Assembly (NCBI GenBank): GCA_002403095.1
Contig: DHHC01000045.1
Coordinates: 1-35,287, forward strand
From: Leptolinea sp. UBA4782
GTDB lineage: Bacteria > Chloroflexota > Anaerolineae > Anaerolineales > Anaerolineaceae
Length of the DNA stretch: 35,287 bases
Reading direction: 5' to 3'
The position numbers and the translations under genes are program-made. Under the pieces are notes generated by a model. That model was not told the DNA's origin. It worked only from the letters and a program-made list of their open reading frames with translations, and did no database searches. The stretch's first letter is position 1. Each line of letters opens with the position of its first letter. Positions 23,953 to 31,695 of the stretch are shown piece by piece.

Positions 23953-25164
23953 TCACTCGAATCTTGATGTCGACCGCGGTACCGGTACCGCCTCTGGAAC
24001 GTGGACGGGAATGACTGCCGGCCGGTTGGCGAGCAGGCTGAAGCGCGATGCCCCCAGGTAAAGAATTTCCAGGATCAGGTCATCATAAGAAATACCTGCC
24101 GCATTGCAAATAACACATATATCTGAAAAGTCGGGAGTTAAACCGGGCAGCGTGTTTATCTCGATCAGGCGCGGATTACCCAGGGCGTCCATACGCATAT
24201 CCACACGCGAAACATCCAGTGCACCGATCGCTTTATGTGCTTTGATCGCCAGGTCCTGCAATTGGCGGGCCAACTCTTGCGGTATAGGCGCAGGGCAAAG
24301 GAAGGCAGGAATGCCTTCTTCCCCAAAATTCAGCGTCTTGGCAAAGTTGCCGTACACACCGGGTGTGGCAGAAATGCTGCTGTCAACTTCTTCTACGGGC
24401 AGGCGAACAAACCCATCTTCTTCGTACCATTCTGGATGGCGCGAGTTACTCCTGGCGTTTTCCCGACCCAGCACAGCCACTGTGAATTCGCGGCCGGGCA
24501 GGTATTCTTCCACCAGGGCGGGCTGCTGGTAGGTCCGGATGATCCATTTAACCCGGGCATACAGTTCTTCAAGGGTATTGACGATTGAATGCGCATCCAT
24601 TCCCATACCGGTGCCCTCGCGGGCAGGTTTTACGAAAAGCGGGAATTGCAGCTGCGGGTCTAGCTCGTCCTGCGGGGTAAGGAATTCCTGCCAGCCGGCA
24701 GTGGGCAGACCTGCATCGCGCCAGATCTTTTTCGTCATGGTCTTATCCAGGCCGATAGCATTTGCCAGCACGCGCGAGGCGGTATATGGAATGTTCAACA
24801 TTTCCAGCAACGCAGGCACCTGGGCTTCGCGCGCATCACCACCCATTCCTTCTGCGATATTGAAGCAAATATCGGGTAGGAGGGTGATCAGCTTCTGCGG
24901 CAGCGTGGCATCAGCATTCAGGAATTCAGTTGTATGGAAATCAGTTTCAATGGCTTGCTGGATTGCCTGGATGGTTTCAGGCTTGTCGAATTCCGCACCG
25001 GCATCAAGGGGATCCTTGTCTGAGTGGGCAGCTACGCCTTTCATGTTGGCGATCACGGCTACCCTCCACGGACCTGCCGGTTGCGGCATCAGGTCAGGAG
25101 GTTCTTCCCCTTCATTATCTACCTGTTCCTGCTGTGAATACAGTGATGATTCTAATTCTTCCAT
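23953..25164 (-). CDS. D-alanine--D-alanine ligase-like ATP-grasp enzyme
   Basis: The 403-residue protein has the D-Ala-D-Ala ligase domain order. An N-terminal Rossmann part opens with RVAVIANMKG. The FNIAEGMGGDAREAQ segment corresponds to the H-G-x2-GEDG-x2-Q loop of Ddl. The ATP-grasp domain has FPLFVKPAREGTGMGM, the hinge VEEYLPGREFTVAVLG and the metal site RVDMRMD...LIEINTLPGL. About 30 acidic N-terminal residues are extra. The loop differs from true Ddl and no mur genes are near, so it may join other amino acids or peptides. A single gene with its own promoter and terminator. Confidence 0.85.
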   Translation of the reverse strand: MEELESSLYSQQEQVDNEGEEPPDLMPQPAGPWRVAVIANMKGVAAHSDKDPLDAGAEFDKPETIQAIQQAIETDFHTTEFLNADATLPQKLITLLPDICFNIAEGMGGDAREAQVPALLEMLNIPYTASRVLANAIGLDKTMTKKIWRDAGLPTAGWQEFLTPQDELDPQLQFPLFVKPAREGTGMGMDAHSIVNTLEELYARVKWIIRTYQQPALVEEYLPGREFTVAVLGRENARSNSRHPEWYEEDGFVRLPVEEVDSSISATPGVYGNFAKTLNFGEEGIPAFLCPAPIPQELARQLQDLAIKAHKAIGALDVSRVDMRMDALGNPRLIEINTLPGLTPDFSDICVICNAAGISYDDLILEILYLGASRFSLLANRPAVIPVHVPEAVPVPRSTSRFE

Positions 25165-25204
25165 TCTTCCCTTTTGCTGCTTGATGTTTACATAACAGCA
25201 CGGA

Positions 25205-25232
25205 ATTATACGAGTAATTGAAAATAATACAA
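25205..25232 (-). promoter_or_regulatory. candidate promoter of the ATP-grasp ligase gene
   Basis: On the minus strand TTGTAT (25232-25227), a 16-nt spacer and a perfect TATAAT (25210-25205) stand about 40 nt before the ATG at 25164. The -35 box is weak. Confidence 0.45.
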
Positions 25233-25247
25233 GAGGTCAATATCCGT

Positions 25248-25273
25248 AGAAAGCCCAGAATTTCTGGGCTTTC
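25248..25273 (-). terminator. hairpin after the zinc-ribbon membrane protein gene
   Basis: AGAAAGCCCAGAA pairs perfectly with its inverted copy TTCTGGGCTTTCT, 11 nt after the stop at 25284. Only a short T tract lies within the stem end, so this is a plausible but not strong terminator. Confidence 0.6.
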
Positions 25274-25283
25274 TTGAGCGGTG

Positions 25284-26345
25284 TTATTTTATATTGATTG
25301 AGCTCACCAGCAAATCGAGGTCTGAAAGGGCGGGTGTGAACTCCACATCTTGCCAGCCTTCCAGGATTGGGAGGGTTTTATCCAGGTAAGCCGAAAAATC
25401 TTCATAGAGGTCGTCCATCGATCCCGTGTACATCTCGCCGGTGGCTGGCAGCTGCGGATGGGATACCGGCATGATGACGGAGATGTAATACTTTCCATCA
25501 CCGGTCAGCCCTTGAAAGGTGTAAAACATATCATGGCTGTTGACCGGCCAGGCTGCCTGGCCGTACTGGGTCAGGTACCGTACCCCCTTGATGCCGTTGA
25601 AATCCAGGTACTGTACATGCGCGGTAAACAACGGGCCAGCGTTCCAGACTGGCAGGAACGGGATGCTACCTGGATGCTCCACTGGATTATCCAGAAGGGA
25701 TTGCAGCTGGGATACAGTGCCGGCAATATCTGGATTCATATCAATGTATTCCTGCACAGGGTAAACATTGATTGCTGGGCTGTGGAAGGTATCCTGGAGC
25801 GAGTATCCTTCAAAGGAGAAGTTATCATACTTGGGCATCATTTCCCAGTACAGGTCACTGGATACAGCTGCATATGTAATCCCTGTTGCGCTGGATGCCA
25901 CCTCCAAAGGGATGACAAACTCAATATTGTTGTAAGCCATGAAATACCCCAGCGGTGCTTCCGTTGGGGCAGCAGTTTCGGCAGTTGCTTCTGGAACAGG
26001 AGTATCCTTTCCTGTTTCACTTTCACTGGTTGGTGATGATTTCTTTTCTATAACCTCGGTGACTTCCGCTTTACCGGTTCCAGATGTAGTTTCACGAAAT
26101 CTGGGAATAAAGACGGCAGCCAGGACCGCCAGGAGAGCCAGGACCAAACATAAGACAACTGCAATCAGGATAAATATCCAGGCATTACTTTTTTTGCGGG
26201 CGGGAGGCTGCGGGTTGTAAGGAGAGGGTCTGGCAGCCATGGGTTGACCCACTGGGGCAAGAGGGCTGCCGCAAGATGGGCAGAAGCTGGCTCCTGGCTG
26301 AAGGGGGGTATTGCAGCGCGGGCAATTGTACTGGTTCTGGTTCAT
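25284..26345 (-). CDS. zinc-ribbon, single-pass membrane protein of unknown function
   Basis: This 353-residue protein starts with a Cys4 zinc ribbon (C8, C11, C22, C25; CPRC...CPSCGSPL). A Pro-rich linker, a basic RKK stop and one strong transmembrane helix (~55-78, ILIAVVLCLVLALLAVLAAV) follow. A Ser/Thr/Glu/Pro-rich spacer (~90-135) leads to an extracytoplasmic domain of ~210 residues without a motif I recognise. The topology is zinc ribbon inside, domain outside. AAAGGA precedes the ATG. It could sense something outside or act as an envelope protein; no function is claimed. Confidence 0.8.
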   Translation of the reverse strand: MNQNQYNCPRCNTPLQPGASFCPSCGSPLAPVGQPMAARPSPYNPQPPARKKSNAWIFILIAVVLCLVLALLAVLAAVFIPRFRETTSGTGKAEVTEVIEKKSSPTSESETGKDTPVPEATAETAAPTEAPLGYFMAYNNIEFVIPLEVASSATGITYAAVSSDLYWEMMPKYDNFSFEGYSLQDTFHSPAINVYPVQEYIDMNPDIAGTVSQLQSLLDNPVEHPGSIPFLPVWNAGPLFTAHVQYLDFNGIKGVRYLTQYGQAAWPVNSHDMFYTFQGLTGDGKYYISVIMPVSHPQLPATGEMYTGSMDDLYEDFSAYLDKTLPILEGWQDVEFTPALSDLDLLVSSINIK

Positions 26346-26401
26346 GGTTATCCTTTCAATAGAGCAGCACTATTCTTGTAAAAACATTCCTTGCATCTGT
26401 G

Positions 26402-26430
26402 TTGACAGGGGGTATCGTGTGGGGTATCCT
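26402..26430 (+). promoter_or_regulatory. promoter of the selenocysteine tRNA gene
   Basis: A perfect TTGACA (26402-26407), a 17-nt spacer and TATCCT (26425-26430) place the transcription start at or next to the tRNA 5' end at 26437. Confidence 0.7.
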
Positions 26431-26436
26431 TAATCC

Positions 26437-26530
26437 GGGAATGGAAAGGTCCTGGTGGGCTTCCCGGTCTTCAAAACCGGTGACGGGTCGCTTTGCGGGC
26501 CGTGGTGGGTTCGACTCCCATCCATTCCCG
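26437..26530 (+). tRNA. selC: tRNA-Sec(UCA), selenocysteine tRNA
   Basis: A 94-nt gene with the features that set tRNA-Sec apart. The acceptor stem has 8 bp (GGGAATGG/CCATTCCC). The anticodon arm is CCGGT-CTTCAAA-ACCGG with anticodon TCA. The long variable arm is ACGG-GTCGC-TTT-GCGGG-CCGT, and the T arm is GTGGG-TTCGACT-CCCAT. This gives the bacterial 8+5 geometry. The discriminator is G and CCA is not encoded. The D arm pairs with one mismatch. It inserts selenocysteine at UGA with SelA, SelB and SelD, none of which are encoded in this window. Confidence 0.95.
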
Positions 26531-26577
26531 CCTTTCCTTTATGTGATATTTTATACAACATTATCAGTAAAAAAACT

Positions 26578-27792
26578 ATGAATTTACCAACCCAAACAGA
26601 AAATTCCCTCAATACAGAGTATTTCCAGGCAATTATTCAGCGCATTATGCGCATAGATGACGCCACGATTGGCGGAACCGGCCAGGGGTACGCTTTCCGC
26701 TACCGGGGACATATATACTCTGAGGATACAGAAACCGTTTATAAAGAACTGGAAAGCAGGTTGAAACCGCTGGGGTACACACCGCTTTTCCGCTGGGAAG
26801 GCAGCCGCCATGTAATTCTACTGGTAAAAGGGGTGGTGCAACCTAAACCATCCAACCCAAAGGTAAACCTTGCCCTGTTCATCCTGACCATCATCAGCGT
26901 GATCGCAGCGGGGGGATTGAGCAGCGGGGAGCCGTTACCTTCCGGCTTCCTGGCTGCAATTGGGGCGGTCATTTCCCGCGGCTGGCCGTTCACGGTTGCA
27001 TTGATGGCAATCCTGGTTGCCCACGAGTTCGGACATTACCTGGTTGGGCGCCGCCATCATGTGGATGTAAGCCTGCCCTATTTCATCCCCCTGCCTTATC
27101 CCCTTGCCATCTTCGGCACGATGGGCGCTTTTATAAATATGAAGTCCATCCCGCGCAATAAGCGCGAGCTGTTGGATATTGGCATTGCAGGTCCGCTGGC
27201 TGGTTTATTGGTGGCCATACCTGTACTTTTCATTGGACTCCACCTTTCCAGCCTGCATGTAATTAAAGAATCAGTCCCGCCCAATATGTACATTCTCGAG
27301 GGAAATTCTCTGCTGTACCTGTTTTCCAAATTCCTCGTTTTTGGACAGTTGCTGCCAGCGCCGGTCGATTTCGGAGGCCTTTCACCAATTTTGTACTGGG
27401 TGCGTTACTTCTTTACCGGGAATCCGGTGCCAGTGGGCGGGCTGGATGTTATCATCCACCCTGTTGCATGGGCAGCCTGGGGCGGGCTGCTGGTCACAGC
27501 CGTCAACCTCATCCCTGCCGGGCAGCTGGATGGCGGGCATGTTGTCAATGTTCTTTTCGGCCCAAAATGGACCCGCAGGTTATTCTATCTGATCCTGGTA
27601 GTATTAGCCGGGATGGGTTTCTTATGGTCGGGCTGGTGGTTATGGGCAGGCATCATATTCTTGATCGGGCAGCGTCCGGCTGAACCCCTGGATATGATCA
27701 CCCCGCTTGATACACGGCGCAAATGGCTGGGTGTACTGGCATTGTTTGTGTTCGTTATCACCTTTACCCCCATACCATTGATGGTGCACTGA
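26578..27792 (+). CDS. M50-family intramembrane metalloprotease (site-2 protease)
   Basis: This 404-residue multipass membrane protein has the zinc motif HEFGH at ~149-153 in a helix and the third ligand in NLIPAGQLDGGH near 315. A 95-residue cytoplasmic N-terminal domain precedes the first helix, as in the EGY1/S2P group without a PDZ domain. The family cuts membrane-embedded substrates such as anti-sigma factors. The frame is open further upstream into tRNA-Sec, so the ATG at 26578 is the first plausible start; it has no Shine-Dalgarno sequence. It begins 47 nt after selC and may be co-transcribed with it. Convergent with the next gene, 7 nt apart. Confidence 0.9.
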   Translation: MNLPTQTENSLNTEYFQAIIQRIMRIDDATIGGTGQGYAFRYRGHIYSEDTETVYKELESRLKPLGYTPLFRWEGSRHVILLVKGVVQPKPSNPKVNLALFILTIISVIAAGGLSSGEPLPSGFLAAIGAVISRGWPFTVALMAILVAHEFGHYLVGRRHHVDVSLPYFIPLPYPLAIFGTMGAFINMKSIPRNKRELLDIGIAGPLAGLLVAIPVLFIGLHLSSLHVIKESVPPNMYILEGNSLLYLFSKFLVFGQLLPAPVDFGGLSPILYWVRYFFTGNPVPVGGLDVIIHPVAWAAWGGLLVTAVNLIPAGQLDGGHVVNVLFGPKWTRRLFYLILVVLAGMGFLWSGWWLWAGIIFLIGQRPAEPLDMITPLDTRRKWLGVLALFVFVITFTPIPLMVH

Positions 27793-27799
27793 AAATTTC

Positions 27800-28903
27800 T
27801 CAGGGCATTGCAAGAATCGTCTCACCTGCCAGGGTGAGATATTTCTTTAAGGAACTGACTGTGATGCAGGAGTGGGCGGGCAAGATTGCCAGCAGGTCTC
27901 CCGGCTGGATGGTCCGGATCACTTTACGGGGAATGTGCAGGATGCCATGTTCCTGTGAAAGGCTGCTGACATAAGCCCCCAATATGGGTGTTCCCCACCC
28001 ATTTGGATTTAACATGGTAACCAGCCCGAACACCTTGAGCTCGCCTTCCGGGTAATGCTCACTGGAGAGGTGGACTGCACCCCCGTAAACCACTACTTTT
28101 TCCTGGTCGGGATGGACCGCCACTACCGGGCAGGCTACTGCCACCGCGATATCTCCTGCAGTACAGGAGCCAATGGCTGCCTGAGTGGCATCAAAAAAGA
28201 TGAAGTTGCCAGGGCGGATTTCATCGACTATTCCCAGGTCTTCTGCCAGTGTGCAGCCCGGGGTATCCCCTACGGAGATCTCCAGCCCTGTAAGCCCTTC
28301 CTTTAGCTGATTGTTCCTGGCTTTGTTCATGAGGGTGATGCTTGCCTGGTAGGTGGCTACTGCCTGCTCCTGGCTCCTGGCGCGGTAGGTGTGCCCGGCA
28401 TGGGTTAATAAACCTCTCAGGTGGAGGTTACAGGACCTAAGTACTGCACAGCAAACCTCGTTGATCGTCTTGGTTTCTTCTGCAGGGATCCCGGTTCGCC
28501 CAGCGCCGGTATCGATCTTAACCCACGCATCCGCCTGCCCGGCAAGGTGCTCCTGCAAGAATGAAACTGCTGTGGTTGATTCAACCAGCAGCTCCAGGTG
28601 TATAGTGCTGGCCAGGTGGTTCACCCGGCTGATCTCGCGCAAGTTGAGCGGAAAAGCCACCAGGATATCGCTCCAGCCTGCATGAGCAAAGTACTCAGCC
28701 ATCTGCAGGGATGAACAGGTGATCTGGTTAACCCCTTCTTGCCGGAACCACTCCCCTATGGCAACTGATTGGTGGGTCTTAAAATGAGGCCTGAACCGGA
28801 TTCCTTGCTGGCAGGCTTTTCCAGCCATGAAGGCAATATGCTTACGGGCTTTTTTTTCATCCAGCAGCAGGGTGGGGGTGGCAAGCGCATCCAGGTTGAT
28901 CAT
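27800..28903 (-). CDS. PLP enzyme of the D-threonine aldolase / D-serine dehydratase-like family
   Basis: This 367-residue fold-type III (alanine-racemase-like) enzyme has the Schiff-base lysine K42 in RPHFKTHQS, VKIDTGAGRTGI in the barrel, and GDTPGCT as phosphate-binding loop. The C-terminal metal pair is in LLAILPAHSCITV (His and Cys of the metal-dependent DSD1/D-TA group). Family members cleave D-threonine to glycine and acetaldehyde or dehydrate D-serine or related 3-hydroxy-D-amino acids. A good AGAAGG precedes the ATG. A single gene; the substrate is not determined. Confidence 0.9.
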   Translation of the reverse strand: MINLDALATPTLLLDEKKARKHIAFMAGKACQQGIRFRPHFKTHQSVAIGEWFRQEGVNQITCSSLQMAEYFAHAGWSDILVAFPLNLREISRVNHLASTIHLELLVESTTAVSFLQEHLAGQADAWVKIDTGAGRTGIPAEETKTINEVCCAVLRSCNLHLRGLLTHAGHTYRARSQEQAVATYQASITLMNKARNNQLKEGLTGLEISVGDTPGCTLAEDLGIVDEIRPGNFIFFDATQAAIGSCTAGDIAVAVACPVVAVHPDQEKVVVYGGAVHLSSEHYPEGELKVFGLVTMLNPNGWGTPILGAYVSSLSQEHGILHIPRKVIRTIQPGDLLAILPAHSCITVSSLKKYLTLAGETILAMP

Positions 28904-29047
28904 GTCCTTCTCCGTTCTGTCTGCCCTATTTTACCCGAACCGGAGATGTGTGATAGCAAACTATCCATGTCTATCTAAATGCTGCATTTGTTTAAATGAG
29001 TGGTGAGCCTTCAATTCCTGTCTTTTAAATCCGCGTTACAATAAATT

Positions 29048-29401
29048 ATGCTCCAATTCATTGACCAGCCCATTGAAGTGCGTTTTGACACACCTCCTTT
29101 GTACGCCAAGAGCCCTCCCTGCCCGCAGGCTTTCTTTTGGTTGGAGAAGTGGCATGTTATTAACTGCGAAGTGAGTGCCTGGTCGGATTTTGAACGGCAT
29201 GGACGTATGGGAAGGAACATGCAGCCTGCCCATGCTGCCAGGGCATCCAAAGCAGGTTCCTGGGGCGTGGGAAGGTTTTATTACCGGGTGGAAACCGATG
29301 AGGGCAGGGTTTTTGATCTTTACTTTGACCGGGCTCCGCGCGATGTGGATGACCGCAAGGGGAACTGGTTCCTGCTGGGGGAAAGGGCTGGTCTGCAATA
29401 A
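29048..29401 (+). CDS. DUF6504-family protein
   Basis: This 117-residue soluble protein resembles DUF6504. PQAFFWLEKWHVINCEVSAW and GRFYYRVETDEGRVFDLYFD match the W-x-V and YYRV-x-T-x-G-x-x-(Y/F)-x-L-Y-x-D pattern of that family. The function of the family is unknown; in actinobacteria it sits near DNA polymerase IV/ImuB-type genes, but no such gene is here. No clear Shine-Dalgarno sequence precedes the ATG. A TACAAT hexamer ends only 5 nt before it. Confidence 0.7.
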   Translation: MLQFIDQPIEVRFDTPPLYAKSPPCPQAFFWLEKWHVINCEVSAWSDFERHGRMGRNMQPAHAARASKAGSWGVGRFYYRVETDEGRVFDLYFDRAPRDVDDRKGNWFLLGERAGLQ

Positions 29402-29444
29402 TTCAAGAAAATCAAAGTGATAATAAAATTAATAAATACAATCA

Positions 29445-29472
29445 TTGACATTTATTGAATAATCGTTATAAT
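29445..29472 (+). promoter_or_regulatory. consensus promoter of the DUF2089 operon
   Basis: Perfect TTGACA (29445-29450), 16-nt spacer, perfect TATAAT (29467-29472), in an AT-rich stretch 108 nt before the first gene. AATAAAT (29431-29437) and ATTTATT (29450-29456) form an inverted pair around the -35 box that could be an operator. The rest of 29402-29579 holds nothing else supportable. Confidence 0.85.
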
Positions 29473-29579
29473 GTATTTAAATTAGCAAAAAGACTTTTTT
29501 TCTGTTACCATTTCCCGGTTTCATCCCTTCTTTTGGAAAATCTGTCAGGTAACAGAAGCAATTTTAAAGAGGTAAGCCT

Positions 29580-30005
29580 ATGTACCCACAACCAGCTTCC
29601 TGTCCGGTTTGCAGCAGCCCCCTCAGTGTAACCCGGCTTTACTGTAATCACTGTGACACAACCATTGAGGGCAACTTCCAACCCGGCAATAACCCCCTGG
29701 CGGCGTTGAGCCCGGAACAAATCCAGTTTGTTATGGCCTTTATCCGCTGTGAAGGCCGGTTCACCCGGCTGGAAGATGAGTTGAAACTATCCTATCCAAC
29801 CTTGCGCAACCGGTTGTCGGATGTGCTTAAGGCACTCGGGTTTGAACCCAGCAAGGATGACAGTAGCGTCAGGTTGAAGGAAGAAGACCGCAACCAGATT
29901 TTAGATGAGCTGGCCCAGGGACGGATTAGTTTTGAAGATGCCCAGTTGCTGCTGCAGGGTAAAAAGCCTGAACCTGCGCAAAATTCCTCCCAGGAGGGTG
30001 CGTGA
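29580..30005 (+). CDS. DUF2089 zinc-ribbon/HTH protein (probable regulator)
   Basis: This 141-residue protein opens with a zinc ribbon (C8, C11, C22, C25; SCPVCSSPL...YCNHCDTTIEG). A helical region follows (LSPEQIQFVMAFIRCEGRFT, then LEDELKLSYPTLRNRLSDVL) that reads as a sigma-region-4-like helix-turn-helix, as is known for DUF2089. The C-terminal EILDELAQGRISFEDA-type segment is SHOCT-like. It is probably a DNA-binding regulator of its own operon. GAGGT lies before the ATG. It is coupled by overlap to the next gene. Confidence 0.85.
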   Translation: MYPQPASCPVCSSPLSVTRLYCNHCDTTIEGNFQPGNNPLAALSPEQIQFVMAFIRCEGRFTRLEDELKLSYPTLRNRLSDVLKALGFEPSKDDSSVRLKEEDRNQILDELAQGRISFEDAQLLLQGKKPEPAQNSSQEGA

Positions 30006-30394
30006 TGGTTTCTTCTGAAGAACGGCTCAAAGTATTAAAAATGGTCGAGGAAAACAAGATCAGCGCTGAGCAGGCTGTGCAGCTGCTGATGGCCTTAGAA
30101 TCTCAGGGGAAACCGGCCAGGAAACCCGAGGATTCCGGAAGTGCATTTAAAGCAGGTACCAAATGGCTGCGCGTGCGCGTAACCGATACAAACACCGGAA
30201 GAACGCGGGTTAACATCCGGGTGCCAACCAGCCTGGTTGGTGCTGGTTTGAAGATGGGTATGCGGCTCTCACCGGAAATTGAAGGGTTGGACACAGAACA
30301 GATCATGCAGTTCATCGAAGCCGGCACAGTGGGTAAGATCATCGATGTTACCGATGATAAAGACGGGGAGCAGGTCGAAGTATTCCTCGAATGA
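30005..30394 (+). CDS. SHOCT-like / LiaX-YvlB-type N-terminal domain protein
   Basis: This 129-residue protein starts with a short oligomerisation-like motif (EERLKVLKMVEENKISAEQAVQLLMAL), as in YvlB/LiaX and SHOCT-like proteins. A small beta-rich domain (WLRVRVTDTNTGRTRVNIRV) related to DUF4097-flanking regions comes next. I use the ATG at 30005, overlapping the preceding TGA by 1 nt. A GTG at 30002 would add one residue. AGGAGG stands just upstream. It overlaps the exporter gene by 4 nt. Homologous pairs in Firmicutes act in envelope-stress responses; a similar role here is inference. Confidence 0.8.
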   Translation: MVSSEERLKVLKMVEENKISAEQAVQLLMALESQGKPARKPEDSGSAFKAGTKWLRVRVTDTNTGRTRVNIRVPTSLVGAGLKMGMRLSPEIEGLDTEQIMQFIEAGTVGKIIDVTDDKDGEQVEVFLE

Positions 30395-31689
30395 CACCTG
30401 CCGCAGATTCATCGATCCTTCCGCAAAACTGGAAGAAGAATTTCTTAATTGTCTGGATTGGCCAGGCGTTTTCCCTTTTAGGGAGCAGCCTGGTCTCTTT
30501 TGCCCTGGTATGGTGGATGACCACTACTACTGGTTCGGCGGTTATTCTTACCACTGCCATGCTAGTCTCTTTGCTCCCCGAGGTCTTTCTCAGCCCGTTT
30601 GCGGGTGCGCTGGTTGACCGGCTTAACCGCAAGAAAGTCATGATCATATCGGATGCCTGCATTGCGGCTGCCACCCTGGTAATGGGGCTGCTTTTCTGGC
30701 TGGATGCGGTCCAGATTTGGCATGTATATGTACTGTTATTCATCCGTTCGTTAGGAGGGGCATTCCAGTGGCCAGCCATGAACGCGTCAATTTCTCTCAT
30801 GGTGCCGGAAAAAGAGCTGGGACGCATCGCAGGGTTAAACCAGGCTATCCGCGGCGTACTAAATATCGTGGGTCCTCCACTCGGCGCCCTTCTCCTTTCC
30901 CTTCTCCCTATGTTTGGGGTCCTTTTCATTGATATCGGCACTGCTGCAATTGCTATTGGTGCGCTTTTCTTCGTCATTATCCCCCAACCAGCCCAGGCTG
31001 GCATGGCCGCTTTGATCACCCCGCGCCAGGTGCTTGAAGATGTCGGTTTTGGTTTCCGGTACATATACCGCTGGAAGGGTTTGTTTGTCATTTTAATCGG
31101 GATATCGTTCATCAATTTCTTCCTGGCGCCAACATCAGCGCTGATGCCGCTGCTGGTAACCAATCACTTTCAAGGCAACGCCTGGCACCTGGGAATCCTT
31201 GACTCTGCCTTCGGAATAGGCGTGGTTGTGGGCAGCCTTGGGTTGACTGCCTGGGGCGGTTTTAAAAAGAAGATCATTACTTCCCTGGCGGGTATTCTTG
31301 GGATTGCTGCCGGAACGCTTATTGTGGGGCTGGCGCCTGCGTCCTGGTTCATCATGGCAGTAGCTGGCATGGCGCTAATGGGTTTGACAATCCCATTTGC
31401 TAACGGTCCATTCCATGCCCTGATTCAATCTAAGGTTGCTCCTGAGGTGCAGGGCAGGGTTTTCTCCACGATAGCCAGTATGGCTTCAGTAATGCAGATT
31501 CCGGCCATGCTGATTTCGGGGCAGATTGCTGACGGAATCGGCATTCATACCTGGTATTTCATCAGCGCAGCCGGGTGTTTTGCTATCGTCGTGCTGATGA
31601 GGGTTATGCCGGCAGTTAAGCAAATTGAAGAAAACCACGTGGTTCAACCGGCGGTTTCAAACCTGGCTGGCAATTCACCAACCTTATAA
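30391..31689 (+). CDS. MFS exporter (MFS_3, EntS/macrolide-efflux-like)
   Basis: This 432-residue protein has 12 predicted helices. FLIVWIGQAFSLLGSSLVSFAL at the start and AGALVDRLNRKKVMIISD in the helix 2-3 loop (motif A) match the MFS_3 group of EntS and MefA-type drug or siderophore exporters. RSLGGAFQWPAMNASISLMV lies in helix 4. Its start overlaps the SHOCT-like gene (ATGA), so all three genes form one operon, probably a regulated efflux unit. Substrate unknown. Its stop lies 6 nt from the convergent rhomboid gene, with no terminator hairpin between. Confidence 0.92.
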   Translation: MTPAADSSILPQNWKKNFLIVWIGQAFSLLGSSLVSFALVWWMTTTTGSAVILTTAMLVSLLPEVFLSPFAGALVDRLNRKKVMIISDACIAAATLVMGLLFWLDAVQIWHVYVLLFIRSLGGAFQWPAMNASISLMVPEKELGRIAGLNQAIRGVLNIVGPPLGALLLSLLPMFGVLFIDIGTAAIAIGALFFVIIPQPAQAGMAALITPRQVLEDVGFGFRYIYRWKGLFVILIGISFINFFLAPTSALMPLLVTNHFQGNAWHLGILDSAFGIGVVVGSLGLTAWGGFKKKIITSLAGILGIAAGTLIVGLAPASWFIMAVAGMALMGLTIPFANGPFHALIQSKVAPEVQGRVFSTIASMASVMQIPAMLISGQIADGIGIHTWYFISAAGCFAIVVLMRVMPAVKQIEENHVVQPAVSNLAGNSPTL

Positions 31690-31695
31690 TTTTTC

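Noticed and set aside
26399..26577. N-terminal extension of the M50 protease frame and a 60-codon frame over selC
   Set aside because: Both run through the tRNA-Sec cloverleaf; the protease family similarity starts after 26578.
29037..29048. Leaderless mRNA for the DUF6504 gene (TACAAT only 5 nt before the ATG)
   Set aside because: No acceptable -35 box at 16-18 nt, so the -10 match may be chance; start-site mapping would be needed.
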